Counted from the first letter of the stretch, positions 46,467-55,655 are shown. The stretch: 64,000 nucleotides of DNA from DAOUJI01 sp965197415 (GCA_965197415.1 OZ240207.1:2294001-2358000), one strand, 5' to 3'. Numbers and translations are program-made. Notes: generated by a model not told the origin, from the sequence alone.

Positions 46467-47024
46467 CTAAATCGGTAGCGCGGTCTCGGCATGCCCTTCC
46501 GGGAGCTCTACGCCGAAGGCGTTCACGTTGAAGGCCAGCATGGCGTAGCAGCCCATCAGGGTGGTGAGTTCCGTCGTGCCGTTGACTCCGAAGTGGGCCA
46601 CCACGGCGTCGAAAGCTTCCTGGCTGACGCGGTGGGTGCGGAAGAATTCGCGGCCATAGTTCACTACGGCGGCCTCGTCGTCGGCCAGGCCCGGCAGATC
46701 CTGCCTGTCCCGCAGGGCATTGACGACTTCGTCCCTTAGACCCTCCCGCCGCGCCGCCGGGGCATGGGCGTTCCAGATGAACTGGCAATCGTTCTCCCGG
46801 GCGGCCAACAGCATCGCCAGTTCCCGGATACGGGGTGAAAGCGAGGTGTCGGTGCGTAGGTATTGGGCCAAGCCAAGGGCGCGCTGGGCGACTTCCGGTG
46901 CGTTGAGGATGACGGAGCCGGGCCCCGTGGTCGGTATTTCGCCCCGGTTCGCTACGAATGCGTCGAAAGCCTCCCGCTCACGTTCGGGCACGGATTCTCT
47001 GGTCACTGTGGGTGTTCTGGCCAT
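46467..47024 (-). CDS. Carboxymuconolactone decarboxylase/AhpD-like protein
   Basis: 185 aa from ATG 47024 with GGAGG seven bases in front. The CMD fold is recognised from 'LSPRIRELAMLLAARENDCQFIWNAH' and 'VVNYGREFFRTHRVSQEAFDAV'. The CxxC redox pair of AhpD is not present: 'ENDCQFIW' has one Cys. It therefore belongs to the broad single-Cys or non-redox group, common in degradation loci. It is transcribed away from the next gene and stands alone; the gap 46243-46466 has no gene. Confidence 0.8.
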   Translation of the reverse strand: MARTPTVTRESVPEREREAFDAFVANRGEIPTTGPGSVILNAPEVAQRALGLAQYLRTDTSLSPRIRELAMLLAARENDCQFIWNAHAPAARREGLRDEVVNALRDRQDLPGLADDEAAVVNYGREFFRTHRVSQEAFDAVVAHFGVNGTTELTTLMGCYAMLAFNVNAFGVELPEGHAETALPI

Positions 47025-47325
47025 GTCAGCCTCCCTCTGTGTGCATATCGTTTACGAGCTGCGCCCAGGCTGGCGGAGGACTCCTGCGGGGTTTCCTGGT
47101 CCAACTCTGGCCGGAAACCGTAGTCGTATAGACCTCGGTTGGATGGTTGAAAGCATTGTACATGATGTTGTAGAGGTAGGACACTTTGCAACGCCACGCT
47201 GGTTCCTGCTCGACTGGTGGAAGAGGGCCGGCGGGGAGCCGGAACAAATGCGGGCCGGGCCCCGTCTATATAATTGTCGTTGCGATATGCAACCGAATCG
47301 TATCCCAGTGACAGAGGTTGCCCGT

Positions 47326-48483
47326 ATGAAGACCTACACAAAAACCGTCCTCCTTTCGGCTATAGGAGTTTCCGTGCTGCTGCTGGCGTTCGCCGCCTGC
47401 GGGGGAGATGCCGAACCGTCCAACTCGAAACTGGAAGTGACCTCAGGCAAGGAACCCAACGCATCGGTGACAGGCTCCGTCACCTACAGGGAACGGATAG
47501 CGCTTAGCGAGGGAGCGACCCTCGTGGTTGCGCTGCTGGACACATCCTACGCTGACGCATCCGCTACGCTTATCGCTCGCCAGACCATATCCGATCCCGG
47601 CCAGGTCCCAATAAAGTTCAAGGTCGAATACAACAGGGACGACATCAACCCTCGGAACGCCTATTCGATCCAAGCCGATATCATCGAGTCCGATGGACGA
47701 CTCGCCTTCACCAACGACACGGCCTACGACGTTATTACCGGGGGAAATCGGCACATGGTGGATATGCTCCTGGTCTTAGTTCAGCCTCCTCCCGGTCAGC
47801 TAGAGGGCAACGAGGACTGGCGCAGGTGGGTGGAGGTCCCAGTCTCAGTGATTTGGGCGAACCTGATTCCCAACGAGCCGGAGCTTTTTCTGCGGATTGC
47901 GTACTACCAGTCCACCATCGAGGGCTGTGCCCGCCCCGGTAACGAGGAATTGAAACTGGAAGGCTACGACATTATCGCCCGGGTTACCCTCATGCAGCCG
48001 CCGAATACTCCCTGGGCAATTCCCTGCCATGAGCAGACAGTGGAACTCGACACCGTATTGCACATCGAAGAGCCTCTTGAACCTGGACAGACATACAGGA
48101 TGATCGTCAACGACGCAGAAACCACAGCCTTTACCCTGCCGAGACCCGACCTTCCCTATACATTCATAGCCGCGTCGCCCATAGAAAGCGCCGAGGTTTT
48201 GACATTGGAGAGCGACCCGCCTCAATACCAACTTCGTGTTGTGTCCGGCATGCCCAGAGGCAGCGGCTGTTCCCAGTTCAACGGCTACGAGATCCGGCGA
48301 AAAGAGGCTGATAAGATAGACGTGGTTGTCACCCACCACCAGGTCTCAGACCCGGATGTTGTCTGCACCGCAGACTATCCAACAGTTGAGACCTACGTCC
48401 CTCTGGGTTCCGATTTCGATCCCGGCGTTGAATACACCGTGACCGTAAACGGGGACACTGTCAGTTCATTTACGGCAAGCTAG
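47326..48483 (+). CDS. YbaY-type lipoprotein with two extra repeat domains
   Basis: 385 aa from ATG 47326 (AGAGG in front; longer upstream starts would bury the signal peptide). Signal peptide with lipobox ending 'FAAC' (Cys26). Residues about 45-150 match the YbaY/YscW lipoprotein domain: 'VTGSVTYRERIALSEGATL', 'ALLDTSYADA', 'YNRDDINPRNAYSI', 'LAFTNDTAYDV'. Two related domains of about 105 residues follow (170-280 and 285-385), each with a 'GC...NGYEI'-like centre and ending 'PGxxYxxxVN'. YscW assists secretin assembly; YbaY is of unknown role, so function here is open. The 300-bp gap to the divergent CMD gene holds both promoters. Confidence 0.75.
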   Translation: MKTYTKTVLLSAIGVSVLLLAFAACGGDAEPSNSKLEVTSGKEPNASVTGSVTYRERIALSEGATLVVALLDTSYADASATLIARQTISDPGQVPIKFKVEYNRDDINPRNAYSIQADIIESDGRLAFTNDTAYDVITGGNRHMVDMLLVLVQPPPGQLEGNEDWRRWVEVPVSVIWANLIPNEPELFLRIAYYQSTIEGCARPGNEELKLEGYDIIARVTLMQPPNTPWAIPCHEQTVELDTVLHIEEPLEPGQTYRMIVNDAETTAFTLPRPDLPYTFIAASPIESAEVLTLESDPPQYQLRVVSGMPRGSGCSQFNGYEIRRKEADKIDVVVTHHQVSDPDVVCTADYPTVETYVPLGSDFDPGVEYTVTVNGDTVSSFTAS

Positions 48484-48537
48484 CCTTGGCTCCGTGCTCT
48501 TTCAGGGTCCTTGGCAGCTAACCCCGACATGTTGCGG

Positions 48538-50508
48538 CTAGCTCTCTGGGTCGGAGAAATAACGCTGGATTAGGCTCAGCACACGGTCCCTGTCAATGAG
48601 ACCGTCAAAGTAGTCGCTTATCGCTCTGATGATTTCATCTCTGTCGATTCTGCCGTCTCTGTTGGTGTCGTAGTTCATTTCAACTGCCAGCGCCAATGTT
48701 GTGACTGACATCAGTGAGCTTATGACGTATGTGCGGTCGTTGTCGGTTCCACAGCTGTGCTCGACAAGCTCCCAACTTCCATCGGCGACTGAGTACAATT
48801 TCGCACGGTCCTCGCTGCACGCTGGTTTGTCGTCCGGCGGCACGCCCAGCCACAACTCGACATCCGGTGCGGTGAAGTCCATGTAGGGAATGTCACTCCC
48901 AGACGGATAGGCCTTAACGTTCACCGACCACACGACCGTGGAAGCGACGTCCGCCGGCGGCGCTCCCTCAGGCATGACGTCTAATTCTGCCACCACGATT
49001 GTGGCGCCGCTGGGAAGGGAATCCTGAGGGACTACCAGTCGTTCGGCAAAATCTCCCGAAACGGAACCGGATGTCGATGAGCCGAAATACGACGTCGATG
49101 TGGAAAAGCTGGATGCCCCTATCGCCAGCTGCACTCGCACCTTCTGAGGAGAATTTTCGATTCCCGCGCCGGATATCTCCATGGTAGCCCGGTGGTAGCC
49201 CAGCTCCAGGTTGGACGTGTCGACACTTATGTCGATTTCCTCATCGTCGGTTGGCCCGCTGGAGAAGCCGGATAGCGGGTCTAGCGTCAGCCAATCGGCG
49301 TTGTCTGAAACATTGAAGTGCATGGGTCCAGGGCGGATGTTCCAAACTTGAAGTTTCCGTGACGGCGGTACATTTCCGATCATGCCTACGAAGAACGTGG
49401 GTCTGGATGGAGAAAAATCAATCAAAGGTGGAAGCGTTGGTCGTGTCGGCGGCTGATTAGGGTTGACGGGCGTGCCCTTGGCGATGTCCGACCAGGGGCC
49501 TTCGCCAACGGAGTTCACTGCCCGAACAAGGATGTCGTAAGTTACGCCGTTGAGCAGGTGGGAGATTGTGTGAACCAACGCTCCGTCGCCGGACCTCCAC
49601 GCGCTTGTGGCCAGGCCCCAGATGCCGCGCCTTCGATACTGCAGGTCGTATGAAGTGATGGCCGTTCCTCCATTGTCGGATGGTGGACTCCATCTGACAG
49701 TCAGCTGGGTGTCGCCTGGAGTGACCACAGGGGTTGGAGGCTTACCAGGGGCTGTGGCTGAAGGGGGAGTGGTTGTGAGGGTAAAGGTCAACGTCGCCAT
49801 AGGCGAATTGGAAAACTTGCCTGTGTTTCTGATGCTGGTGATGGGTTCTTGCGGGTTAGTGGAGGGGTTGCTCAAGCTGAACTCTTCGCCCTCCTCGGTC
49901 CCCGCGTCGTAGGGGTAGAGGTTGATTACAAGCTCGTGTCTCCATTCTCCGTTGCCGTCAAGAAGGGAGACGCCTGAAATGCCCACGAACCAGTCCGGGC
50001 TGGGCCCAATCATGGAAAGGAGGGTCACCAGTGGATAGTCGGAAGTCACGTCTATGTCGAAGGTCCTTGTGCCTTCCGCGCCGGTCCCGGAGGCGCTGAT
50101 GAGAGACAGTTTCTTGTCCCCGCTGGTGTTTATTTCACTCCTGAACGTGCTGGTGGAGCCGAGCTCCGCTACGTTCTCCACCCCTGCAGTGGCCATGCCG
50201 CCGCTTTCCCAATGGGTGACGCTGCTGTTGTGGACTGCGCCAATCAGAGTGGTGAAATGTGCGCCCCCCACGACCCCGCCGGGAGTGCTCTGGAGGTTCC
50301 ACATTCCCTTGAACGTGACTCTGTACTCAACTTCGCTTGCCGCTTCAGCCGAGCCGGAGTTTGAGCCGGCTCCAGGTATAAACAATAAGCACAATAGTCC
50401 CGTAAGGACCGCAAGTGTTAGAACGAGAGGCCGCCAGGGAGGAAACGGCATGGATAGAATGACTTGGACGCCTCGCTGCCGCCGAGATAAGTAGGTCATA
50501 AGGTTCAT
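48538..50508 (-). CDS. Secreted spondin-N/FN3 protein with C-terminal EF-hand-like motif
   Basis: ATG 50508 is chosen because AGGG lies nine bases in front; ATGs at 50517 and 50532 are alternatives. About 656 aa. Signal segment near residues 25-45. Residues about 60-250 fit a spondin-N domain: 'YRVTFKGMWNLQSTPGG', 'AHFTTLIGAVHN', 'WESGGMATAG'. Then FN3 (about 275-355, 'VRWSPPSDNGGTAITSYDLQ'), a BACON-like beta domain (about 370-465, 'HFNVSDNADWLTLDPLSG'), and a beta region. The last 40 residues, 'DTNRDGRIDRDEIIRAISDY' on, look like a calcium-binding EF-hand/dockerin-like motif that recurs at the end of the protein at 55656-60758. A surface adhesin is inferred. Confidence 0.8.
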   Translation of the reverse strand: MNLMTYLSRRQRGVQVILSMPFPPWRPLVLTLAVLTGLLCLLFIPGAGSNSGSAEAASEVEYRVTFKGMWNLQSTPGGVVGGAHFTTLIGAVHNSSVTHWESGGMATAGVENVAELGSTSTFRSEINTSGDKKLSLISASGTGAEGTRTFDIDVTSDYPLVTLLSMIGPSPDWFVGISGVSLLDGNGEWRHELVINLYPYDAGTEEGEEFSLSNPSTNPQEPITSIRNTGKFSNSPMATLTFTLTTTPPSATAPGKPPTPVVTPGDTQLTVRWSPPSDNGGTAITSYDLQYRRRGIWGLATSAWRSGDGALVHTISHLLNGVTYDILVRAVNSVGEGPWSDIAKGTPVNPNQPPTRPTLPPLIDFSPSRPTFFVGMIGNVPPSRKLQVWNIRPGPMHFNVSDNADWLTLDPLSGFSSGPTDDEEIDISVDTSNLELGYHRATMEISGAGIENSPQKVRVQLAIGASSFSTSTSYFGSSTSGSVSGDFAERLVVPQDSLPSGATIVVAELDVMPEGAPPADVASTVVWSVNVKAYPSGSDIPYMDFTAPDVELWLGVPPDDKPACSEDRAKLYSVADGSWELVEHSCGTDNDRTYVISSLMSVTTLALAVEMNYDTNRDGRIDRDEIIRAISDYFDGLIDRDRVLSLIQRYFSDPES

Positions 50509-50581
50509 AGCTGCCATCCCTGGATAAACCATCGAGGCAACACTTTACCGGGACCGTACAGGCTGGTTGTGAGTTTCGGCC

Positions 50582-51427
50582 CTAACCCTTGGCCTGGAGC
50601 AGCGCAATTCCAATGGCGCCGGGTCCGGTGTATACCCCCAGGGCCGGGCCAAATTGTGTGACGTAAGGCTCCACTCCGGTCGGGAGCATGTCCTTCAGGT
50701 CGTCGGCGACCTCGCGAGCCTTGTCCGGAGTGGTGCTGTACATGACCGCCAGGCCCTCGAGCGGGGCGAAATCGCGTGCGACCTGCTTCAGTTTTACAAG
50801 GGCTTTGGCGAACGTACGGCCCTTGCCCAGCTCGTGCACGACTCCGTCCTTCACGATAATCATGGGCTTGAGTTGGAGAGCGGTGCCTATCATCGCCCGG
50901 GCCTTGCCGATACGGCCGCCCTTTTGCAGGAATTCCAGCGTTTCGAACAGGCAGAAGCATTGGGCCCGTGCCGTCGCGTCGTGGGCAATTGACACGACTT
51001 CATCATAGCCTGCGCCGCGATTGGCTGCCGAGGCCGCGGCTGCGACCACGAGGCCGAGCCCCATGGACGCTTGTTCGGTGTCTATGACCTCTATGGGGCA
51101 GGCCGCTGAAGTCATTGTGGAGGCCTGGACTGCAGAGTTGTAGGTGCCGCTGATTTTGGATGATATGTGGAGGGATACGATGCCGTCGGCGTCTCCGCCA
51201 AGCCCGTCGTACACTTCTTTGAAGTCGCCAGGGGACGCCTGCGACGTCTTGGGCAGCTCCGGGCTGCTGGCGAGCATCGAGTAGAAGTCGTCCGGCGTGA
51301 TGGTCACGTTGTCCTTGTAGGTCTCCGTCCCGAAGTGGACGTTCTGAGCGATAACAGAGATGCCGAGACGTTGGGCTGCGTCGCTGGGGATGTCCGAGGT
51401 GCTGTCGGTTACGATTCTGACGGTCAC
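50582..51427 (-). CDS. DegV-family fatty-acid-binding protein
   Basis: 281 aa, the usual DegV length, from GTG 51427 with AGGTGA in front. Opens 'RIVTDSTSDIP' and has the family's lipid-contact stretches 'KTSQASPGDF' and 'HISSKISGTYNSA', then 'EVIDTEQASMGLGLVV', 'EFLQKGGRIGKA' and 'LKPMIIVKDG'. DegV proteins (FakB kin) present fatty acids, for example to the FakA kinase; FakA is not in this window. It faces left and is separated by 48 bp from the spondin-N gene start region, with no clear operon partner. Confidence 0.92.
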   Translation of the reverse strand: MTVRIVTDSTSDIPSDAAQRLGISVIAQNVHFGTETYKDNVTITPDDFYSMLASSPELPKTSQASPGDFKEVYDGLGGDADGIVSLHISSKISGTYNSAVQASTMTSAACPIEVIDTEQASMGLGLVVAAAASAANRGAGYDEVVSIAHDATARAQCFCLFETLEFLQKGGRIGKARAMIGTALQLKPMIIVKDGVVHELGKGRTFAKALVKLKQVARDFAPLEGLAVMYSTTPDKAREVADDLKDMLPTGVEPYVTQFGPALGVYTGPGAIGIALLQAKG

Positions 51428-52084
51428 GCGTCACCTGCCCTTGCAGGACCAGAGGATGCAACAGACCGGCCCGAGCGTGTCAAGGAGGTGGGACTTGCCT
51501 AAGGAGTTCGGTTAGATCAGCAAGTCGAGAGCGCCCTGTTACGGAGTGGAAGCAGGCTCCCTGTGCGAACCGGGAGCGCCTGCCATGACGCCCTGTCTCG
51601 GAGAATGGCCTGCTGCGGTTCCCCCTGGCTGCCTTATTTTGTGCGCATAGTCTACCATAGAACCGAGCCCCGCCGAGGACCGGCTATCCGAAACTGGGTC
51701 AACGGCGCTGCCGCTTAAGACCAATGTCGCTAATCTCACTGCAGTAGAAGACGGACGTGTGACCGGCGCCTTTCACGACCAACGTTCAGCAGCCCAGACG
51801 CCTGTGATCAGGAGCGATATTTTTGGTGGGATAGTCCACCGGGACTAATTTTTGTCCTACATCGGTCAGCGTCAAGCGATAACGATGACAGAATACGTCC
51901 ATGGGCTTTGGGTTTTTGGCCTATCAAGCTTATCAACGCTTGCTCCGGTGGCTGTTTCGGAACCTTGACCGGGTCCCAAGGACACTGCTAAACTCCGGCA
52001 GAGTCGAGTGGGATGTGGTGATGTGGTGGGGATCTCGCGCGGCCTCCGCGCCTAGTCATCTGGACGTGTGCCATGCAGATATAC
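51428..52084. other. Long intergenic region with small hairpins
   Basis: About 650 bp with no supportable gene. Two close hairpins, GGTGG-GATAGT-CCACC (51835-51850) and GGAC-TAATTTTT-GTCC just after it, could end transcription, though they sit far from either neighbour. A 62-codon frame at 51901-52089 has no ribosome site or known family. Confidence 0.4.
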
Positions 52085-52330
52085 TCTAGCAGCCCCCGAA
52101 CGGGGCATATACACCGAAGGGCGGCGGGTTATCGCAGCCGACAGCGATACAGCCTTCCCTGTGAGCCTTAACTCCCTCGTCCAATCTATCGGGGTCCTCT
52201 GACCCCTCTCCCTTAGGTCCTCTGGCCTTAACCTTGCCGCCGACTTCGTCGGCTTCTGCGCCCGCTACAAACCAAAAACTGCATTTATGCTTTTGGTTGT
52301 AGGCGGCCCGATAGCGGAGCGACAGAAGCA
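52085..52330. other. Strongly foldable block upstream of panD (possible structured RNA or small ORF)
   Basis: Four hairpins occur within 220 bp: CCCCGAACGGGG (52094-52105), GGGGTCCTCTGACCCC (52191-52206), GCCGACTTCGTCGGC (52239-52253), and a long stem pairing 'CCGCTACAAACCAAAA' with 'TTTTGGTTGTAGGCGG' (about 52262-52306). The minus strand is also open for 81 codons across the block (52331-52086), ending with a Pro/Gly/Cys-rich tail. Either a structured RNA (strand unknown), a decayed mobile repeat or a small protein gene would explain it. It is not tmRNA, SRP or RNase P RNA by any hallmark I know. Confidence 0.4.
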
Positions 52331-52481
52331 AGGTTCAAATCAACACATGCGTCCAAGGGAATCGTATTGCCAAACGCATTGTGCGGTTGGCTTGCAGGGA
52401 GACCACGAAACACTCTACTTAACTATGTCCCGCCGTTGCGGGCAGCGCTTTGCAAAGTGCAGGAAAATCAGGAGGTTGACA

Positions 52482-52853
52482 ATGCGGGAAGTACTGAGGT
52501 CTAAGATTCATCGAGCTTGGGTTACCGACGCCAACACGGACTACGTTGGGAGCATCCTCATCGACGAGGACCTGATGGACCGGGTTGACCTGTGGGACTT
52601 CGAAAAGGTCCTGGTCTGCGACATCACCAACGGCAACCGGTTCGAGACCTACGCCATAGCAGGCGAGCGCGGCTCAGGAGTCGTCGCGGTACAGGGAGCG
52701 GCCGCCCGGCTGAGCTCAACAGGGGACTGCATAATCATCATGTCCTTCGAAGTCACCGACGAACGGCCGGACCCACAGATGATTCTGGTGGACCAGGATA
52801 ACCAGTTCGTGGAATACCTCGAGGGAGCCAAACATGGTCAGCAGGTTTTCTGA
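52482..52853 (+). CDS. panD: Aspartate 1-decarboxylase
   Basis: 123 aa from ATG 52482 with a perfect AGGAGG (52470-52475). PanD turns L-aspartate into beta-alanine and CO2 using a pyruvoyl group formed by self-cleavage. The cleavage pair Gly23-Ser24 ('DYVGSI'), Lys8 in 'RSKIHRA', 'RFETYAI' and 'GERGSGVVAVQGAAARL' are all present, and length is normal. Beta-alanine normally feeds pantothenate, but panB and panC are not here. Instead the gene overlaps a methyltransferase gene by 20 bp and forms a three-gene operon with two methyltransferases, which suggests another fate for beta-alanine. Confidence 0.95.
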   Translation: MREVLRSKIHRAWVTDANTDYVGSILIDEDLMDRVDLWDFEKVLVCDITNGNRFETYAIAGERGSGVVAVQGAAARLSSTGDCIIIMSFEVTDERPDPQMILVDQDNQFVEYLEGAKHGQQVF

Positions 52854-53655
52854 GCAGGAAACCGAGTCCTACTACGACTCGGAAGACGTCATATACCGGT
52901 CGGTCTGGGACGAGGATGGAAGCGTCCACTGGGGCCTCTTCGACGAAAGCGTCGACAAGGACTTCCTCAAGGCCTGCAACAGGCTGAACCGGACAATGGT
53001 CGACAAGGGCCGCATTGGCCGGGACTCATCAGTCCTGGACTTGGGCTGCGGCAACGGAACAACCGCGATCTGGCTGGCCAGCGCAAGCGGCGGCCGGGTG
53101 ACGGGCATCGATCTGAGCGGGGTACGTGTGGCCAACGCATTGGAGAAACGGACCGCGCTGAGCCCGGAATTAGGGGACAGGGTGGCCTTCGAGAAGGCCT
53201 CAGCCACCGAGTTGCCCTTCGCCGACGGCTCTTTCACCCACGTGTGGAGCCAGGCCGTAATCTACCACGTGCCCGACAAACGACAGGTCTTGAGCGAAGC
53301 CTACCGGGTCCTGGCCCAGGGCGGTGTCATGGTGTTCGACGACCTCCTCAGGCCAAAGCGGGACATTACACCCGAAGCCCAGACTTACGTGTACGACCGG
53401 CTGCTGTACGACACCGAATTCAGTTTCGAGTCTTACCAGCAGGCCCTCAAGGACCAGGGCTTTGACATATTGGAGGCCTTGGACCTTTCCCCGCACCTGA
53501 GGCAAAGCTACCTGTGCTTGTCCGAGCGGACGCCCAAAGACGAAACGTTGGACGACGCCGAACACTACAAGTGGCTCACCACCGCATACATCGAGACCGC
53601 CGCCGCAGTGGACAAGGACGAGCTGGGCTGGGGTCTCTTTATCTGCCGGAAATAA
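52834..53655 (+). CDS. SAM-dependent methyltransferase resembling sarcosine/dimethylglycine N-methyltransferases
   Basis: 273 aa; the ATG lies within the last codons of panD, so translation is coupled. The N-terminus 'YYDSEDVIYRSVWDEDGSVH' recalls the 'YDSxDADxFYxxIWGGEDIH' opening of glycine-betaine-forming methyltransferases. Class I motifs: 'VLDLGCGNGTTAIWLA' (about 67-82), 'VTGIDLSGV', 'ATELPFADGSFTHVWSQAVI' (the WSQ box typical of that group) and 'EAYRVLAQGGVMVFDDLL'. It should methylate an amine with SAM; with PanD as neighbour, beta-alanine or a derivative is the natural guess. Other small-molecule acceptors remain possible. Confidence 0.8.
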   Translation: MVSRFSEQETESYYDSEDVIYRSVWDEDGSVHWGLFDESVDKDFLKACNRLNRTMVDKGRIGRDSSVLDLGCGNGTTAIWLASASGGRVTGIDLSGVRVANALEKRTALSPELGDRVAFEKASATELPFADGSFTHVWSQAVIYHVPDKRQVLSEAYRVLAQGGVMVFDDLLRPKRDITPEAQTYVYDRLLYDTEFSFESYQQALKDQGFDILEALDLSPHLRQSYLCLSERTPKDETLDDAEHYKWLTTAYIETAAAVDKDELGWGLFICRK

Positions 53656-53656
53656 C

Positions 53657-54289
53657 ATGCCGGACAGCCATAACAGAGTCCAGTGGGTTTATTCCTCCAA
53701 CTCCAACCAGGAGTTGGAGGAACGCTACGACCAATGGGCCGCAGAATACGACAAGGACCTGGCTGAGGAATTCGAGTGGAACGCCCCGCAGACAGCGGCC
53801 GATCTATTCTCTAAGCACGTTCCCACAGGGGCAAAAATCCTTGACGCAGGAGCCGGCACCGGTCTGGTGGGCGAGTGTTTGGCCCAGTCCGGTTACCGGG
53901 ACCTCTACGCCATGGACCTTTCGTTGGGTATGTTGGAGGAGGCCCGCCGAAAGGACCTCTACAAAGAGTTCCGCCAGATGACCCTCGGGGAGGAGTTGGG
54001 ATACGACACCGACTCCTTCGACGCCATCATCAGCGTGGGGGTGTTCACCACTGGCCACGCCCCGACCCACGCCTTCGACGAATTGGCCCGCATCACCAAG
54101 CCAGGCGGGTTCATAGTTTTCAGCCTGCGGGTGGACCTGTATGAAGAAGGCGGATTCAAGGAATACCAGGCTGGTATGGAAGAAGCCGGCAAATGGAAGC
54201 TGGCCGAGCTTTCCGAGTCCTACTACCCCCTCCCCAAGGGTGAGCCTGACGTAATCCACCGCATCTGGGCCTACCAGGTCACCGCGTAA
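53657..54289 (+). CDS. Class I SAM-dependent methyltransferase (METTL27-like)
   Basis: 210 aa; the ATG follows the previous stop by a few bases, completing the panD operon. 'ELEERYDQWAAEYDKDLAEE' at the start and 'KILDAGAGTGLVGECLAQSGY' (motif I, about 57-77), 'MDLSLGMLEEARRKDLYKE' and 'FDAIISVGVFTTGHAP' resemble the METTL27/WBSCR27 group, whose substrates are unsettled. A second methylation step on the product of the preceding enzyme is inferred. A possible terminator follows. Confidence 0.8.
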   Translation: MPDSHNRVQWVYSSNSNQELEERYDQWAAEYDKDLAEEFEWNAPQTAADLFSKHVPTGAKILDAGAGTGLVGECLAQSGYRDLYAMDLSLGMLEEARRKDLYKEFRQMTLGEELGYDTDSFDAIISVGVFTTGHAPTHAFDELARITKPGGFIVFSLRVDLYEEGGFKEYQAGMEEAGKWKLAELSESYYPLPKGEPDVIHRIWAYQVTA

Positions 54290-54357
54290 AGGTGGCCCCT
54301 CCGGGGCGGGCTTAACTTCCCCACTACACCTGGCTTCTTTACAGGTCCTCCGGCCTT
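54290..54357 (+). terminator. Probable terminator of the panD operon
   Basis: Hairpin GCCCCTCCGGGGC right after the stop, then ACCTG-GCTTCTTTA-CAGGT followed by CCTCCGGCCTTTTTTG, which gives a T6 run. The second stem is short (5 bp), so the strength is uncertain. Confidence 0.5.
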
Positions 54358-54394
54358 TTTTGTTCGAGACGAGTTGCTATCTGCTATTATTCTA

Positions 54395-55616
54395 TTAGTC
54401 AGTCAACTTTGGAATCAAAAGGGTAAAGTCGGTGAAGTTTGGTCCGGGCGTCCTGGGTGTTGAACCTCCAGTGGATGGTGGCTTGGGCGGCGTTGCGTTC
54501 CTTAACCAGAGCCTGGACTTCCCGCCGGAGCGTCTCCTCGTCGGGGAGTCGCTGCTTCAAGCAGGATCGGGATAGTACGCTGAACTCGATTTCCGCCATG
54601 TTCAACCAACTCCCGTGCTTGGGGGTGTAGTGGAATTCCAGCCGCTTGGCAATCCGCCGGGCCTCTGCCGCCGGGAACGTCTCGTACAGGGACGCCGGAC
54701 GGTGCGTGTTCAGGTTGTCCATGACCACCCTCACCACCGGCGTCTCCGGGTAAGCTTCGTCCACCAGCCAACGCATCTGAAGGGCGAAGTCCTCCATGGT
54801 GCGCCGCCGGGTCACCGCCACGTGACGCCAGCCCGCCAGCGGCTCACAGGCCAGGAACAGGTTTCGGACGCCCTCCCTCCGGTACTCGTAGTCCTGCCGA
54901 AGCGGAATTCCGGGCCGGGGCGGCAGAGATGGCCGCGTCTCGGCCAACAACTGGGTCGATGTCTCGTCAAAGCAGACCACCGGCCGTCGGTGGTCATAGG
55001 GTTCGGCATAGAGGTCCAGCAGGTCCTCCATGTTGGCCACGAACTCCGCGCTCACCTTGGGAATGCACCATTCCCTCTTCTGCCAGGGCTTGAGAGCGTT
55101 TTTTTGAGACGCTTGCGCACCCCTTCGTGGGACATGGAGGAGGCCAACTTCAACTCCACCACCTTGCCAGCCAGCAGGCGCAGGGTCCAGTGGTCATGCC
55201 CTGCCGGCGGCGGGCTGCAAGCCAGGGCGATCAAGTGGGCCTCGCCCCGGTCGTCCAGCTTCCGGCGCCGGTTGGCCTGGGGACGGTCCTTCAGAACCCC
55301 GGACAACCCTTCTTCGGTAAAGCGCTGCTTGACCCGGTACACTGTGCCCAGGGCCACGTCCAGGGCTTCAGCCACTTGGGGAGCCGGCCAACCGTCGTCG
55401 CTCTTGAGGAGAATCCGGGCCCTGGCGGTGACTCGGGCCGGGTGTTTCCCAACCCGAATCAGACGCTGGAGTTCTTCGCGTTGTTCCAGCGCCAGCCGCA
55501 CTGAATACTTGTCCCTGACCATCACCACCACCCCCGCCAACAACACTTCCCACAAGGCAGGATAGCCTAATTGTCCGTTTTCTTAAACAAATGCTAAAAC
55601 CAAGTTGACTGAGTAC
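54395..55616 (-). mobile_element. IS630-family insertion sequence
   Basis: 1222 bp. The ends TTAGTCAGTCAACTT and, inward from the right, GTACTCAGTCAACTT form inverted repeats, flanked on each side by TA (54393-54394 and 55617-55618), the target used by IS630/mariner elements. It contains one transposase split over two frames at an A7 run. It inserted between the panD operon and the 1700-aa LRR gene, ending 39 bp before the latter's ATG. Confidence 0.85.
54399..55522 (-). CDS. IS630-family transposase made by -1 frameshift
   Basis: First frame from ATG 55522 ('MVRDKYSVRLALEQREELQR'; an upstream in-frame ATG is at 55555) has the paired HTH domains, 'TARARILLKSDDGWPAPQVA' and 'LGTVYRVKQRFTEEG', and ends shortly after 'RKRLKKTLSS'. 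At the run CTCAAAAAAACG (about 55095-55105) a slip back by one base gives 'RKRLKKNALKPWQKREWCIP' and leads into the DDE half, with Asp in 'VVCFDETSTQLL', Asp in 'VVRVVMDNLNTH' and Glu in 'LNMAEIEFSVLS'. Frameshifting at A-runs is known in this family, so the gene is probably active rather than broken. Confidence 0.8.
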
Positions 55617-55655
55617 TAGGAGCATGGAAATAGAAATAGCTAAGTTGGGAATTAG

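Noticed and set aside
54399..55055. Separate transposase gene for the DDE half of the IS630 element
   Set aside because: Its apparent start has no ribosome site and the sequence joins smoothly to the upstream frame through the A7 run.
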